Part shown: piece after piece, positions 7,336 to 14,427 of the stretch
Layout of the letters: each line of letters starts with the position of its first letter
Numbering within the stretch: the first letter of the stretch is position 1
Assembly: GCF_020169415.1 (NCBI RefSeq)
Contig: NZ_JAIULG010000049.1
Coordinates: 1 to 37,701, forward strand
DNA length: 37,701 nucleotides
From: Tsukamurella sp. M9C
GTDB lineage: Bacteria; Actinomycetota; Actinomycetes; Mycobacteriales; Mycobacteriaceae
Direction of reading: 5' to 3'
Translations under genes and position numbers: made by a program
Notes under the pieces: generated by a model
Databases searched by the model: none
What the model was told of the DNA's origin: nothing
Seen by the model: only the letters and a program-made list of their open reading frames with translations

Positions 7336-8607
7336 ATGCAGATCCGGCGCGCCGCGGTGGCGCTGTTCGTCGCGGGGACCCTCGCGGCGTGCGGCGGCGC
7401 ACCGTCGGCGCCGCAGGCCCTCTCGCTCGAACGGTCCAAGACCGCGTTCGAGCAGGTGGGGATCGACGAGACACGCGGTGACGTGACCGCGCTGGTATCC
7501 ACCGCCACCCGCCTCGGCGCGCGGCTCGCGGCCGGCGACCCCCGCGCCGGGAGCACCGCCGTCTCGCCCTGGTCCGTCCTGAGCCTGCTCGGGATGCTCC
7601 GGGCCGGGGCACAGGGCGAGACCGCCGCGCAGCTCGACGGTGCCGGGCTCGGCGCCGCGAAGGACGTGCCGCGGGCGATGGCGGCGCTCACCGGCCAGAC
7701 CGCGCAGTGGGCGGGCGATCCCGGCACCGTGCCCGCGGACACGCCGCCCGCGACGCCGCTGTTCCAGTCGCAGGTCGCGCTCCTGTCCGCGAAGCAGCCC
7801 GAGGACCGCCGGGTGCGGGCCGAGTACCTGGACACGCTGTCGGCCTCCTACGACACCGGCGTCTACCCCGTCGATTTCGGCGCCGGCGTGGGCGAACCAC
7901 TGGGCGAGTGGGTGGCGGTGAACACCGGCAGCAGCTTCACGTCCGCACCGCTGCGCGTCGACTCCACCACCCGCCTCGCCGCGGCGACCACCGCCTACCT
8001 CGCGGCCGCGTGGCGCTTCCCGTTCGACGCCGCCCGCACCCGGCCCGCGCCGTTCACCGCCGCCGACGGTGCGGTGCTCGACCCGCTCACGATGCGCGGC
8101 ACGGTGCCCGCGCGCGTGGCCGCGGGCGAGGGCTTCACAGCGCTGCAGCTCGACTACGGCACCACGCTCGCGCTGCAGATCGTGCTGCCCACCCCCGGGA
8201 CTCCGCTCACCGACGCGGCGAGCGAGGGCCGGTTCACCGCGGCCAGGATCGCGCTGGCGGGGGCACCGTCGGCCCCGCACGAGGTGAGCCTGCCCAAGTG
8301 GCGCACCACCACCTGGACCGGCCTCGCGGACCCGCTCCGGGACGTGGGCCTGACGGGGCTGTTCGCGGGCCCGGGTCTCGACGGCGTGGCCCCGGGGGCG
8401 CCGTGGCTGGCCGACGCCCGCGCCGCCGCCGTGCTCACCGTGGGCGAGAAGGGCACCGCCGCCGGCACCGCGACCGCGACGCCGGCCCCCGAGCCCGCGC
8501 CGGGCCCCGCGCCCTTCGTGGTGGACCGGGCCTTCGCGTACTCGGTGGTCGACACGGCGACGGGGATGCCCCTGGTGATGGGGACGGTCAACCGCCCGGG
8601 CGGATAG
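7336..8607 (+). CDS. Serpin-family lipoprotein
   Basis: About 423 residues. A basic start and hydrophobic core lead to the lipobox LAAC at about residues 17-20, so the protein should be lipidated and anchored outside the membrane. The rest matches the serpin fold: STAVSPWSVLSLLGMLRAGAQGETAAQL (helix B and hinge area), a central TTRLAAATTAYLAAAWRFPFD segment, EVSLPKW, and the reactive-centre hinge VGEKGTAAGTATAT followed by a Pro-rich loop and the closing strand FVVDRAFAYSVVD. The hinge has Gly, Thr and small residues as in inhibitory serpins, but the loop is unusually rich in Pro and Ala. Target proteases are unknown. It is transcribed from its own predicted leaderless promoter just after the amidohydrolase gene. 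Confidence 0.85.
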   Translation: MQIRRAAVALFVAGTLAACGGAPSAPQALSLERSKTAFEQVGIDETRGDVTALVSTATRLGARLAAGDPRAGSTAVSPWSVLSLLGMLRAGAQGETAAQLDGAGLGAAKDVPRAMAALTGQTAQWAGDPGTVPADTPPATPLFQSQVALLSAKQPEDRRVRAEYLDTLSASYDTGVYPVDFGAGVGEPLGEWVAVNTGSSFTSAPLRVDSTTRLAAATTAYLAAAWRFPFDAARTRPAPFTAADGAVLDPLTMRGTVPARVAAGEGFTALQLDYGTTLALQIVLPTPGTPLTDAASEGRFTAARIALAGAPSAPHEVSLPKWRTTTWTGLADPLRDVGLTGLFAGPGLDGVAPGAPWLADARAAAVLTVGEKGTAAGTATATPAPEPAPGPAPFVVDRAFAYSVVDTATGMPLVMGTVNRPGG

Positions 8608-8698
8608 TCCGCACTCGCCCACCTTGACATTGCAAATTCAAATTTCTTCCGGCGGTTATCTTTTCACCAAAGTCTCGACTTCACGTTAAGGTTGAGGC
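8608..8698. other. AT-rich intergenic region
   Basis: It holds a TTGACA hexamer (8624-8629) and an AT palindrome AAATT-CA-AATTT (8634-8645) in a locally AT-rich stretch unlike the neighbouring DNA. No -10 is correctly spaced from that TTGACA, so its role is unclear. TAAGGT at 8687-8692 lies 6 nt before the next start codon. Confidence 0.35.
8687..8692 (+). promoter_or_regulatory. -10 box of the coiled-coil membrane protein gene
   Basis: TAAGGT ends 6 nt before the ATG at 8699. The same bases include a Shine-Dalgarno-like AAGG, so leaderless and led initiation are both possible. Confidence 0.4.
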
Positions 8699-10009
8699 AT
8701 GACCATGAAGCTGACCCGCCCGCTCCGCGCGGCGGCCCGCTCGGCGTGGGCCCTCACGGGCACCGCGCTGCTCGCCGTGCTGATCGCGCTCGTCGCCGGC
8801 GGCGCCACCTTCCTCATCGCCGCGGGGACCACCCCGCCCGCGCCGGCCCAGGAACGGGAGAACGCCGAGAACACGCGCGTCGCCCTCAAGGCCGCCGACG
8901 AGTCGCGCGCGCTCTTCGGCCTCCTGTCCAACGCCGTGGTCTCGGCGGGGAACGGGCTGAACACCTCCGCGAGCTCGGTTCCGCAGATCTTCGACAGCGT
9001 CGACACCGCCAAAACCGGTGCCGAACAGCTGGTCTCGGGCCTCGACGAGGCCTCCTCCCTCTCCGCCGCCCTGAACCAGGTGAACCGGGCGACCGCCACG
9101 CTCGGCGGCGCGCTCGAGCGCACGCAGGGCCTACAGCAGGTGGCGGCCGGCACCCGCGCCGCCCTCGTGGCGCTGCGGGGGCGGCTGATCGAGCACCCGT
9201 CGCCCGGCTCGGCCGAGGCCGTTGCGCAGCTCGATCGCGCGCTCGCGGGCTCGAAGGGCGTGGGCGCGCTCGACGACGTGGCCGGCATGCGCAGCACGCT
9301 CTCGACCATGACGAGCAGCCTGAGCAGCGCCTCCGCCAACGCCGACGCCTCCCTGACCTCCGCGCGCAGCGCCGCCCGGCAGCTGAGGGACGGGCTGACC
9401 AAGCTGGCCTCGGCCCGCAAGGACGTCAACGCCTCCGTCACCAACCTGACCACCGGTGTGGGACAGCTGAAAACGGCGCTCGGCGCCATCGACGGCCAGC
9501 TCGCCCTCACGCAGACCCGGCTGCGGTCCGTGACCAGCGCGCCCGCCCCGGCGCCGGACCCCGGCATCGCGCGGCCCCTCGCGTGGGCGCTCGTGGTCGG
9601 CGGCGCCGCCGGCACCGTCACCTACCTGGCCGCGCTCGCCGTCGCCCATCGCGTGCGCCGCCGGGAGGCGATCGCCGCCGCAGTGCCGGCGGCCGTCGAA
9701 GCGACAGTCGAGGACCCGATCGAGGAGCCCGCCGAGGCCACCGCCGCAGCCCCCGTGGACGAGCCCGCCCCCGTCGAGGACGTTCCCGCCGCGGGTCACC
9801 ACCGGGTTCTGCCGCCGGCCGACGAGGCCCCCGACGAGGCGGACGACACCGTCGTGGACCCCGGTGACGAGCCCGGACCCGAGGATCCCGAGGGCACGGC
9901 GCTCACGCCCGGGAAGCGGGCGAAGCACCGTCGCAACCGGTTCCGGGCCGCCCCGGCGCCGGACACCAACCCGTACCTCTCGGTGGCCTTCTCGGGCAGC
10001 GCGGGCTGA
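8699..10009 (+). CDS. Two-TM protein with large extracytoplasmic coiled-coil domain
   Basis: Not assigned to a named family. 436 residues. A first TM segment lies at about residues 17-42. A long Ala/Ser/Leu-rich helical region of about 240 residues with heptad-like spacing follows (for example in STLSTMTSSLSSASANADA). A second TM segment lies at about 285-312. The tail is highly acidic (many Pro-Glu-Asp) and ends in the basic cluster GKRAKHRRNRFR. The topology resembles the extracytoplasmic part of YhgE/Pip-type or MmpL-associated membrane proteins, but the match is by shape only. It might act in envelope organisation. It ends 20 nt from the convergent imuB stop. Confidence 0.7.
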   Translation: MTMKLTRPLRAAARSAWALTGTALLAVLIALVAGGATFLIAAGTTPPAPAQERENAENTRVALKAADESRALFGLLSNAVVSAGNGLNTSASSVPQIFDSVDTAKTGAEQLVSGLDEASSLSAALNQVNRATATLGGALERTQGLQQVAAGTRAALVALRGRLIEHPSPGSAEAVAQLDRALAGSKGVGALDDVAGMRSTLSTMTSSLSSASANADASLTSARSAARQLRDGLTKLASARKDVNASVTNLTTGVGQLKTALGAIDGQLALTQTRLRSVTSAPAPAPDPGIARPLAWALVVGGAAGTVTYLAALAVAHRVRRREAIAAAVPAAVEATVEDPIEEPAEATAAAPVDEPAPVEDVPAAGHHRVLPPADEAPDEADDTVVDPGDEPGPEDPEGTALTPGKRAKHRRNRFRAAPAPDTNPYLSVAFSGSAG

Positions 10010-10029
10010 CTCCCCGGGCGGCGGCCCAC

Positions 10030-11622
10030 CTACTCGTACACCCCCTCCACCTCCCAGCTCCCGGCGTACTGCAGCAGCAGGGCCCGCCCGTCGTCGCGGC
10101 CGGGCGCGGGCTCGAGCAGCACCTGGGCGCGGGCCCGCGGCTCGGCGGCGCCGTCCGCCGCCCACCAGCGCTCGTCGACCAGCCACGGCCCCGCCCACCA
10201 GCTGAGCGACCAGTCGCGGGAGCCCCACACCAGGTGCGTGGGCTCGCCCGTGAAGACGCCGCGCTCGGTGACCCGCACGGCCGCGCCCGCGGCGTCGGTG
10301 ATCGTGACCGCGGCGCCCGTGACCAGCACCGACGGCGCCGGCTCCGGCATCCGACCCGGCCACGGCGCGGCCGGATCGCGCTCCGGGACCACCTCGTCGC
10401 CCAGCGGGACCCAGGTGACCCGCTCGGCCGGGCCGCGGCCGCCGCTGCGCACGCCCATCCGCACCGCCTCCCCGCCGAGCAGGCCCTGCACCCGGACCAG
10501 GGCGCGGCGGAACCGGGCGGCACCGTCGGCATCGTCGCCCCACATGCCCGCCTGCAGCGCGCCGGCGTCGACCACCTCCACGGGCTCGAGCCGCAGCAGG
10601 GAGATCGGGGCGCCCGGGCCGCCCTCCCCGCCCCGCTTCGCGGACCGGCCGCCGGTGAGCCAGCCGTCGATCTGCCAGCGCACCCGGTCGGCGGTGCCGT
10701 CCGGGGTGAGCGGCTCGGCGCAGCGCCAGATGCGGCTGTGCCGCTCGCCGTTCTCCGCGATCGCGGAGACCTCCAGCCGCAGGCACGCCACGCCCGCCGC
10801 GGACAGCTTGCCGTGCAGCTCCGTGGCCAGGGCGCGGCCCGCGAAGGCCGCCGCGTCGACCCGGTCGATGGGCGGGTCGGGCCGCAGCTCCACCTCCAGC
10901 CCGGGCGGCAGGGCTGCGGTGGACGGCGGCCGGTCCGGCACCGCGCGGGCCTGCCGGTGTGCGGCGATCGCGTCGGTGCCGAAGCGGGTGGCCACGTCGG
11001 TCGCGGTGAGCGCCGCGAAGGCGCCGACGGTGCGCAGCCCCAGCCGGCGCAGCAGGTCCAGCAGCTCGGTGCGGTCGCCGCCCGCGAGCGCCGGCTCCGC
11101 CCCCAGCTGGGCGATGGGCAGCGGGGCGAGGAAGGCCGCCGACTCCCCCGGCGGCACGACGACGCCGCGGCGGGCGGCCAGGGCCGCGGTGAACACCTCG
11201 TCGGCGATGCCGGCGAGCGACTCCGCGCCCACCGAGGACGCCGCGTCCACGAGGCGCTCGGCCGCCTGCTCCTCGCCGCCGAAGAAGCGCGCCGCGCCCC
11301 GCGCCGGGATCACCACGAGCCCCGGGCGCAGCACCTCGATGAGCGGGATCAGCGCCGCCACGGCGCCCGCCACGGGCTCGAAGAGCCGTGCGTCCCGCCC
11401 CTCGTCGGCCTGGGCGATGTGCAGCCCCGGGCAGCGGGCCTGGGACTCGCGGCGCTTCATGCCGCGGCGCACCCCGTCGGCCCGGGCGGGGGCGTTGCAG
11501 GCGACGACCCGGTTGCCGTGCAGGACGGCGACGGGGCGGTCGGGCGGCAGGTCCGCGTCCGCCGCCGCGGCGGCCGCCGGCCAGTCCGGGCACCACAGGG
11601 CGAGGATGCGCTGCGCGGTCAC
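10030..11622 (-). CDS. imuB: ImuB, catalytically inactive Y-family polymerase, SOS mutasome subunit
   Basis: 530 residues, matching mycobacterial ImuB. It begins TAQRILALWCPDWP, where active Y-family polymerases carry metal-binding acidic residues; ImuB lacks these and works as an adaptor linking DnaE2 and ImuA' to the beta clamp. A motif QAGMWG at about residues 357-362, just before RALVRVQGLLG, sits where M. tuberculosis ImuB has its clamp-binding QLPLWG, so the clamp motif is present but diverged. The GTG start at 11622 overlaps the imuA' stop (GTGA), indicating translational coupling. The long reading frame also continues upstream through imuA' in a wrong frame; the true N-terminus is fixed by homology and the overlap. 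Confidence 0.95.
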   Translation of the reverse strand: MTAQRILALWCPDWPAAAAAADADLPPDRPVAVLHGNRVVACNAPARADGVRRGMKRRESQARCPGLHIAQADEGRDARLFEPVAGAVAALIPLIEVLRPGLVVIPARGAARFFGGEEQAAERLVDAASSVGAESLAGIADEVFTAALAARRGVVVPPGESAAFLAPLPIAQLGAEPALAGGDRTELLDLLRRLGLRTVGAFAALTATDVATRFGTDAIAAHRQARAVPDRPPSTAALPPGLEVELRPDPPIDRVDAAAFAGRALATELHGKLSAAGVACLRLEVSAIAENGERHSRIWRCAEPLTPDGTADRVRWQIDGWLTGGRSAKRGGEGGPGAPISLLRLEPVEVVDAGALQAGMWGDDADGAARFRRALVRVQGLLGGEAVRMGVRSGGRGPAERVTWVPLGDEVVPERDPAAPWPGRMPEPAPSVLVTGAAVTITDAAGAAVRVTERGVFTGEPTHLVWGSRDWSLSWWAGPWLVDERWWAADGAAEPRARAQVLLEPAPGRDDGRALLLQYAGSWEVEGVYE

Positions 11623-12350
11623 TGCGCCGCCGCCATTCGACGCTGCTCGGCGCCCCAGTACTGCTCGGCGCCCCGCTGCGGGTTGACGCAGCCGCGGCCG
11701 CGGGCGGAGAAGACCAGGTCGATCCCGCGGATCCGGCCGCGGCCCGGCCGGGCGCCGAGGCCGGTGTAGCCCCGCACGCGCGCGCCGAGGTGCAGCGCGG
11801 CGCCCTCCCAGCGGCCGCCGGTGACCAGCAGGATCGAGCCCCGGGAGCGGGCCCGGGCGGCGATGGCGCGGCCGCGGCTGGGCGGCACCGCGATGCCCCC
11901 GAGCTCGCACAGCACCACGTCGGCACCGTCGAGCAGGATCGAGGCGACGGTCACCGGGTCCGCGAGCGGGCCGGCGATGAGCGCGATGCGCTCCGGATCG
12001 GCCCCCTGTTCGAGTGCGGCGGCCATGCCGAAGCCGGAGACGCCGCACAGCGCGACGCTCGATCCCGCCCGGGAGACGCCGGCCACCAGCGAGACCGCGA
12101 GCGAGCCCGCGCCCGAGAGCTCCGCGACCGTGCCGCGGGGCAGGCCGCCGCCCGGCAGCAGCCGGGCCAGCTCCTCGTGCACCGGCAGCACACCCATGCC
12201 GAGCTGCGCTGATTCGTCCTGCAGCGGCGCCTCCACGGGCGCCTGCGCCTTCGCCGGACGATGCTTCTCCGGCAGCGTCGCGAGCCGCTTGCGCAGCTCC
12301 GCCAGCTTCTCCTCGCGATTGCCTGCCAACGCTTGAACACGTGCGGACAT
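11619..12350 (-). CDS. imuA': ImuA', RecA-like SOS mutasome protein
   Basis: 243 residues, RecA/SulA-like fold as in mycobacterial ImuA' (Rv3395c). Features include a helical basic N-terminus, the LARLLPGGGLPRGTVAELSG segment near residue 65 that starts the RecA-like core, and a C-terminal tail that in this family contacts ImuB. It is the first gene of the imuA'-imuB operon; its TGA overlaps the imuB GTG. A purine-rich GGGGAGGGG lies about 10 nt upstream of the ATG, and a near-perfect LexA box lies 77 nt upstream, so expression is SOS-controlled. The partner polymerase gene dnaE2 is about 9 kb away on the same strand. Confidence 0.94.
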   Translation of the reverse strand: MSARVQALAGNREEKLAELRKRLATLPEKHRPAKAQAPVEAPLQDESAQLGMGVLPVHEELARLLPGGGLPRGTVAELSGAGSLAVSLVAGVSRAGSSVALCGVSGFGMAAALEQGADPERIALIAGPLADPVTVASILLDGADVVLCELGGIAVPPSRGRAIAARARSRGSILLVTGGRWEGAALHLGARVRGYTGLGARPGRGRIRGIDLVFSARGRGCVNPQRGAEQYWGAEQRRMAAAQ

Positions 12351-12426
12351 GTGTCACACCCCTCCCCTACCTTCGGATCCCGCGTCACCGATCAGTGCGG
12401 AAGCCGAGCCACGGGGAAGACATGAC

Positions 12427-12442
12427 TAGAACTTCTGTTCGA
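12427..12442. promoter_or_regulatory. LexA (SOS) box of imuA'-imuB
   Basis: TAGAACTTCTGTTCGA matches TCGAAC-N4-GTTCGA at all half-site positions but one. It lies 77 nt upstream of the imuA' start in the expected promoter zone. Confidence 0.88.
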
Positions 12443-12509
12443 TCTGATCTCAGCGTAGATCCGCGATCCGAACGGCGTCAAGCGCCGAGGTGAGAGGTTC
12501 CGCAAGGAC

Positions 12510-12526
12510 GATGCGCCCAGCGCATC
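12510..12526. repeat. Palindrome GATGCGC-N3-GCGCATC, copy 1
   Basis: Perfect 7-bp arms around CCA. An identical-arm copy begins 58 bp further on. Non-coding DNA at the islet edge. Confidence 0.7.
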
Positions 12527-12567
12527 ACGCGATCGTCGCAGGTCACGCTTGTTTTCTGCGGTGAGGC

Positions 12568-12584
12568 GATGCGCCGCGCGCATC
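12568..12584. repeat. Palindrome GATGCGC-N3-GCGCATC, copy 2
   Basis: Perfect 7-bp arms around CGC. The start-to-start distance to copy 1 is 58 bp, about 5.5 helical turns. Confidence 0.7.
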
Positions 12585-12700
12585 AGCTCTCCAGCCGGGC
12601 ACCGTCCGCGGGATGACGACAGTCGAGTATCCCACGTGCGTGTTTACACCCGTTGCAATCAGCCCCCAGAGGGTTCCTTGTTTGGGCTGCGGCCCGTTAT

Positions 12701-13507
12701 TTACACCCCTGCGATCGACACCTCCGCCACATCGCCATCGTCCGAATCGGTGCGCTTACGTGCCTGCTTTCGGAATGCGAGCCCGAGTGGAACTAAGCTG
12801 AGACCTGGCACGATCACGTAGAATGCCCACTGAAGAACTACCGCCCAGACCGGACTTGTAATTGAACCCTTATTCCAACCATCTCCTGAAACCTCAATGT
12901 GGAACTCCTCTTTGAACGCCATCAGCACGATTACTGTAGCGGCAATCGCAAGAGAAACTGAACCCGCACATATCAGTAGCCGCTTCTCATTCTTGCGTTG
13001 CTTGGCGCGCTGAACCTCAGCAAGGACCAAATCCGTGTCGATCAAAGGGTTCTGAGCCATTGCAATTGACGGCTCGCCGTCGACTAGAACTCGCGCTCGA
13101 AACGCCTGACCAGTCGCTATTTTTCCGGGAGTTACTCGGATCTGTTTCTCGCCTTCGCCTGCGGCCACACGATCTCCGTCGACGCCTCCCGACGCGAGGA
13201 GGCTCGCCACGATTTCGGCTCCCACATCGAACGAGAGTGAACCGTCCGCATCGAAATCCTTAGTGGATATATCCTTATGTCCGACATTGCGCACCGAGAA
13301 GTCGATTACGTAAGGGTTGACTACCGCCTTGCCATTGAAGCCGACAGATAGTTCGCCGTGGTCCTTCGCTGACGCCAGAACCAGACCGCGCGCCTGGACG
13401 TCGACTTCTACCTTTTTTCTCCGCTTTCCGTAGACGAAGTAGTACCCGCTCGCGGCGATCGCTGTGACAGCTAGAATCCAACCTACACCGTACTTTAGAA
13501 ACTCCAC
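12701..13507 (-). CDS. Three-TM membrane protein of unknown function
   Basis: No family recognised. About 268 residues. One TM segment lies at the N-terminus (VGWILAVTAIAASGYYFVYG) followed by the basic GKRRKK. A soluble domain of about 150 residues rich in Val/Asp/Gly looks like beta structure (DFSVRNVGHKDISTKDFDADGSL...). Two C-terminal TM segments follow (ICAGSVSLAIAATVIVLMAF and a stretch around VVLQWAFYVIVPGLSLVPLGLAF), then a charged tail. GTG codons at 13513 and 13507 are both in frame; 13507 has GGAGG at a proper 7-nt distance. Codon use is less GC-biased than neighbours, suggesting transfer. It follows the frameshifted small gene on the same strand, so the two were probably an operon. 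Confidence 0.7.
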   Translation of the reverse strand: MEFLKYGVGWILAVTAIAASGYYFVYGKRRKKVEVDVQARGLVLASAKDHGELSVGFNGKAVVNPYVIDFSVRNVGHKDISTKDFDADGSLSFDVGAEIVASLLASGGVDGDRVAAGEGEKQIRVTPGKIATGQAFRARVLVDGEPSIAMAQNPLIDTDLVLAEVQRAKQRKNEKRLLICAGSVSLAIAATVIVLMAFKEEFHIEVSGDGWNKGSITSPVWAVVLQWAFYVIVPGLSLVPLGLAFRKQARKRTDSDDGDVAEVSIAGV

Positions 13508-13528
13508 CAGCACCCCTCCTCTTCCGTG

Positions 13529-13808
13529 CTACGCCTCAGGCGACTTTACCCCCGGTCCGGCATGGGTAGTCACGTCCGCCATCGCTTTGAGGATGCGGGC
13601 ATCGAGTTCAGGCGATACCTCGACCTCTTGACTACTCAGCCACGTCAGCCAGTAGTCCTCAAGGAGTCGATCGAGCTGTTCATCGTCCACACCAATTAGA
13701 CGCACCAGCGAGGCGATGTCCCCAAGTCGTCCGTGCGCCTCACGTACGCGTATGCACGTCGATGTGCGCGCGAACGTCAGTCAGACGCTCAGCATCGCGC
13801 TCAGGCAT
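13529..13808 (-). pseudogene. Small helical protein gene with apparent frameshift
   Basis: Two reading frames join into one sensible protein of about 92 residues. MPERDAERLTDVRAHIDVHT comes from an ATG at 13808 in one frame. The segment beginning VREAHGRLGDIASLVRLIG and ending in VKSPEA with a TAG at 13529 comes from another. The switch is near 13740. In the second frame the only usable start is a mid-helix GTG at 13705, giving 58 residues. Either the gene carries a frameshift mutation or a base is misread. The product would be acidic and helical. It lies just upstream of the membrane protein gene on the same strand. Function unknown. Confidence 0.45.
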
Positions 13809-13874
13809 CCGTGTGGACGTGCCGCGAGCGCCGTTGCTGGTCACAGCGCTGACGTGGCTCTTTCGCCTACGACC

Positions 13875-13903
13875 TTGGACAGCCGGCCCCGGCCTCTTAT
13901 GGT
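13875..13903 (+). promoter_or_regulatory. Promoter of the small HTH-like gene
   Basis: TTGGAC (13875-13880) and TATGGT (13898-13903) are spaced by 17 nt. The transcript would start near 13910, upstream of GTG 13918 and of the Shine-Dalgarno GAAGGGA (13942-13948). Confidence 0.55.
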
Positions 13904-13917
13904 CCTCACGTTCAACC

Positions 13918-14427
13918 GTGAGCAATGCTCACGACCACATCGAAGGGACCACCATATCGAACCTCACCACCATCGAGGCCGCCGAGAAGATTGGAGCTCC
14001 CGACGCCAAGACGTTTCGCAAGTTCCTGCGCAGCGTGGGCTACGACAAGCGCGCCGAGGAAGGACGTGCTCGCTACGCGTTCGACTCCAAGGACGCGACC
14101 GCGCTCAAGCGCCAGTACGCGGCCTACCTCAAGGAGCAGGAGGCCAAGCGCACCGAGGCCGACGACGCGATCGAGGAAAAGTCACTCTCGCTCTGCGCCC
14201 GCCTCTCCCACACGCGGAGGGACGGGCTCAGTGGAGGACGCACGAGAGTCGTTGTCACTTCGCCGTCCCTGGGTTGGGACTTCAACCAATGCGGCATCAG
14301 TGAGCGCAACCCCGCTACCCCATATCGTCTCGGCGTCGTATTCCACGACGCCGAACTTGTCACTGAGGGTAGTCCGATCAAGTTTGGCCTCTGCGAACAA
14401 GCTGCGGGAAATCGAAGACCCGCCTAG
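13918..14427 (+). CDS. Small HTH-like protein with doubtful start and run-on 3' end
   Basis: The believable core is about 75 residues: SNLTTIEAAEKIGAPDAKTF continuing with RKFLRSVGYDK, a basic/aromatic stretch and a charged helix around QYAAYLKEQEAK. This resembles small excisionase- or Lsr2-like helix-turn-helix proteins found on actinobacterial mobile DNA (by style, not by strict match). A good Shine-Dalgarno (GAAGGGA, 13942-13948) lies 5 nt before an ATA codon at 13954, where related proteins begin MSNL. The canonical start in frame is GTG 13918. From about 14180 to the stop at 14427 the frame runs antisense through the pentapeptide gene, so the C-terminal 80 residues are probably not original sequence. 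Possibly a decayed gene. Confidence 0.5.
   Translation: MSNAHDHIEGTTISNLTTIEAAEKIGAPDAKTFRKFLRSVGYDKRAEEGRARYAFDSKDATALKRQYAAYLKEQEAKRTEADDAIEEKSLSLCARLSHTRRDGLSGGRTRVVVTSPSLGWDFNQCGISERNPATPYRLGVVFHDAELVTEGSPIKFGLCEQAAGNRRPA

Larger units (their letters stand above)
12351..12700. other. imuA' upstream region and left edge of the low-GC islet
   Basis: About 350 bp without a convincing gene. It contains the LexA box of imuA' (12427-12442), two copies of a GATGCGC-N3-GCGCATC palindrome (12510-12526 and 12568-12584), and an imperfect direct repeat around TTTACACCC near 12645 and 12700. A 63-codon open frame on the minus strand (12392-12583) runs through the LexA box and a palindrome and is not believed. 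Confidence 0.5.

Noticed and set aside
10030-12357. A single 775-residue imuB starting at 12357
   Set aside because: The upstream part is imuA' read in a wrong frame; ImuB family N-termini begin at the GTG at 11622.
12392-12583. 63-codon minus-strand frame upstream of imuA'
   Set aside because: It covers the LexA box and one palindrome, has no family features and no ribosome site.
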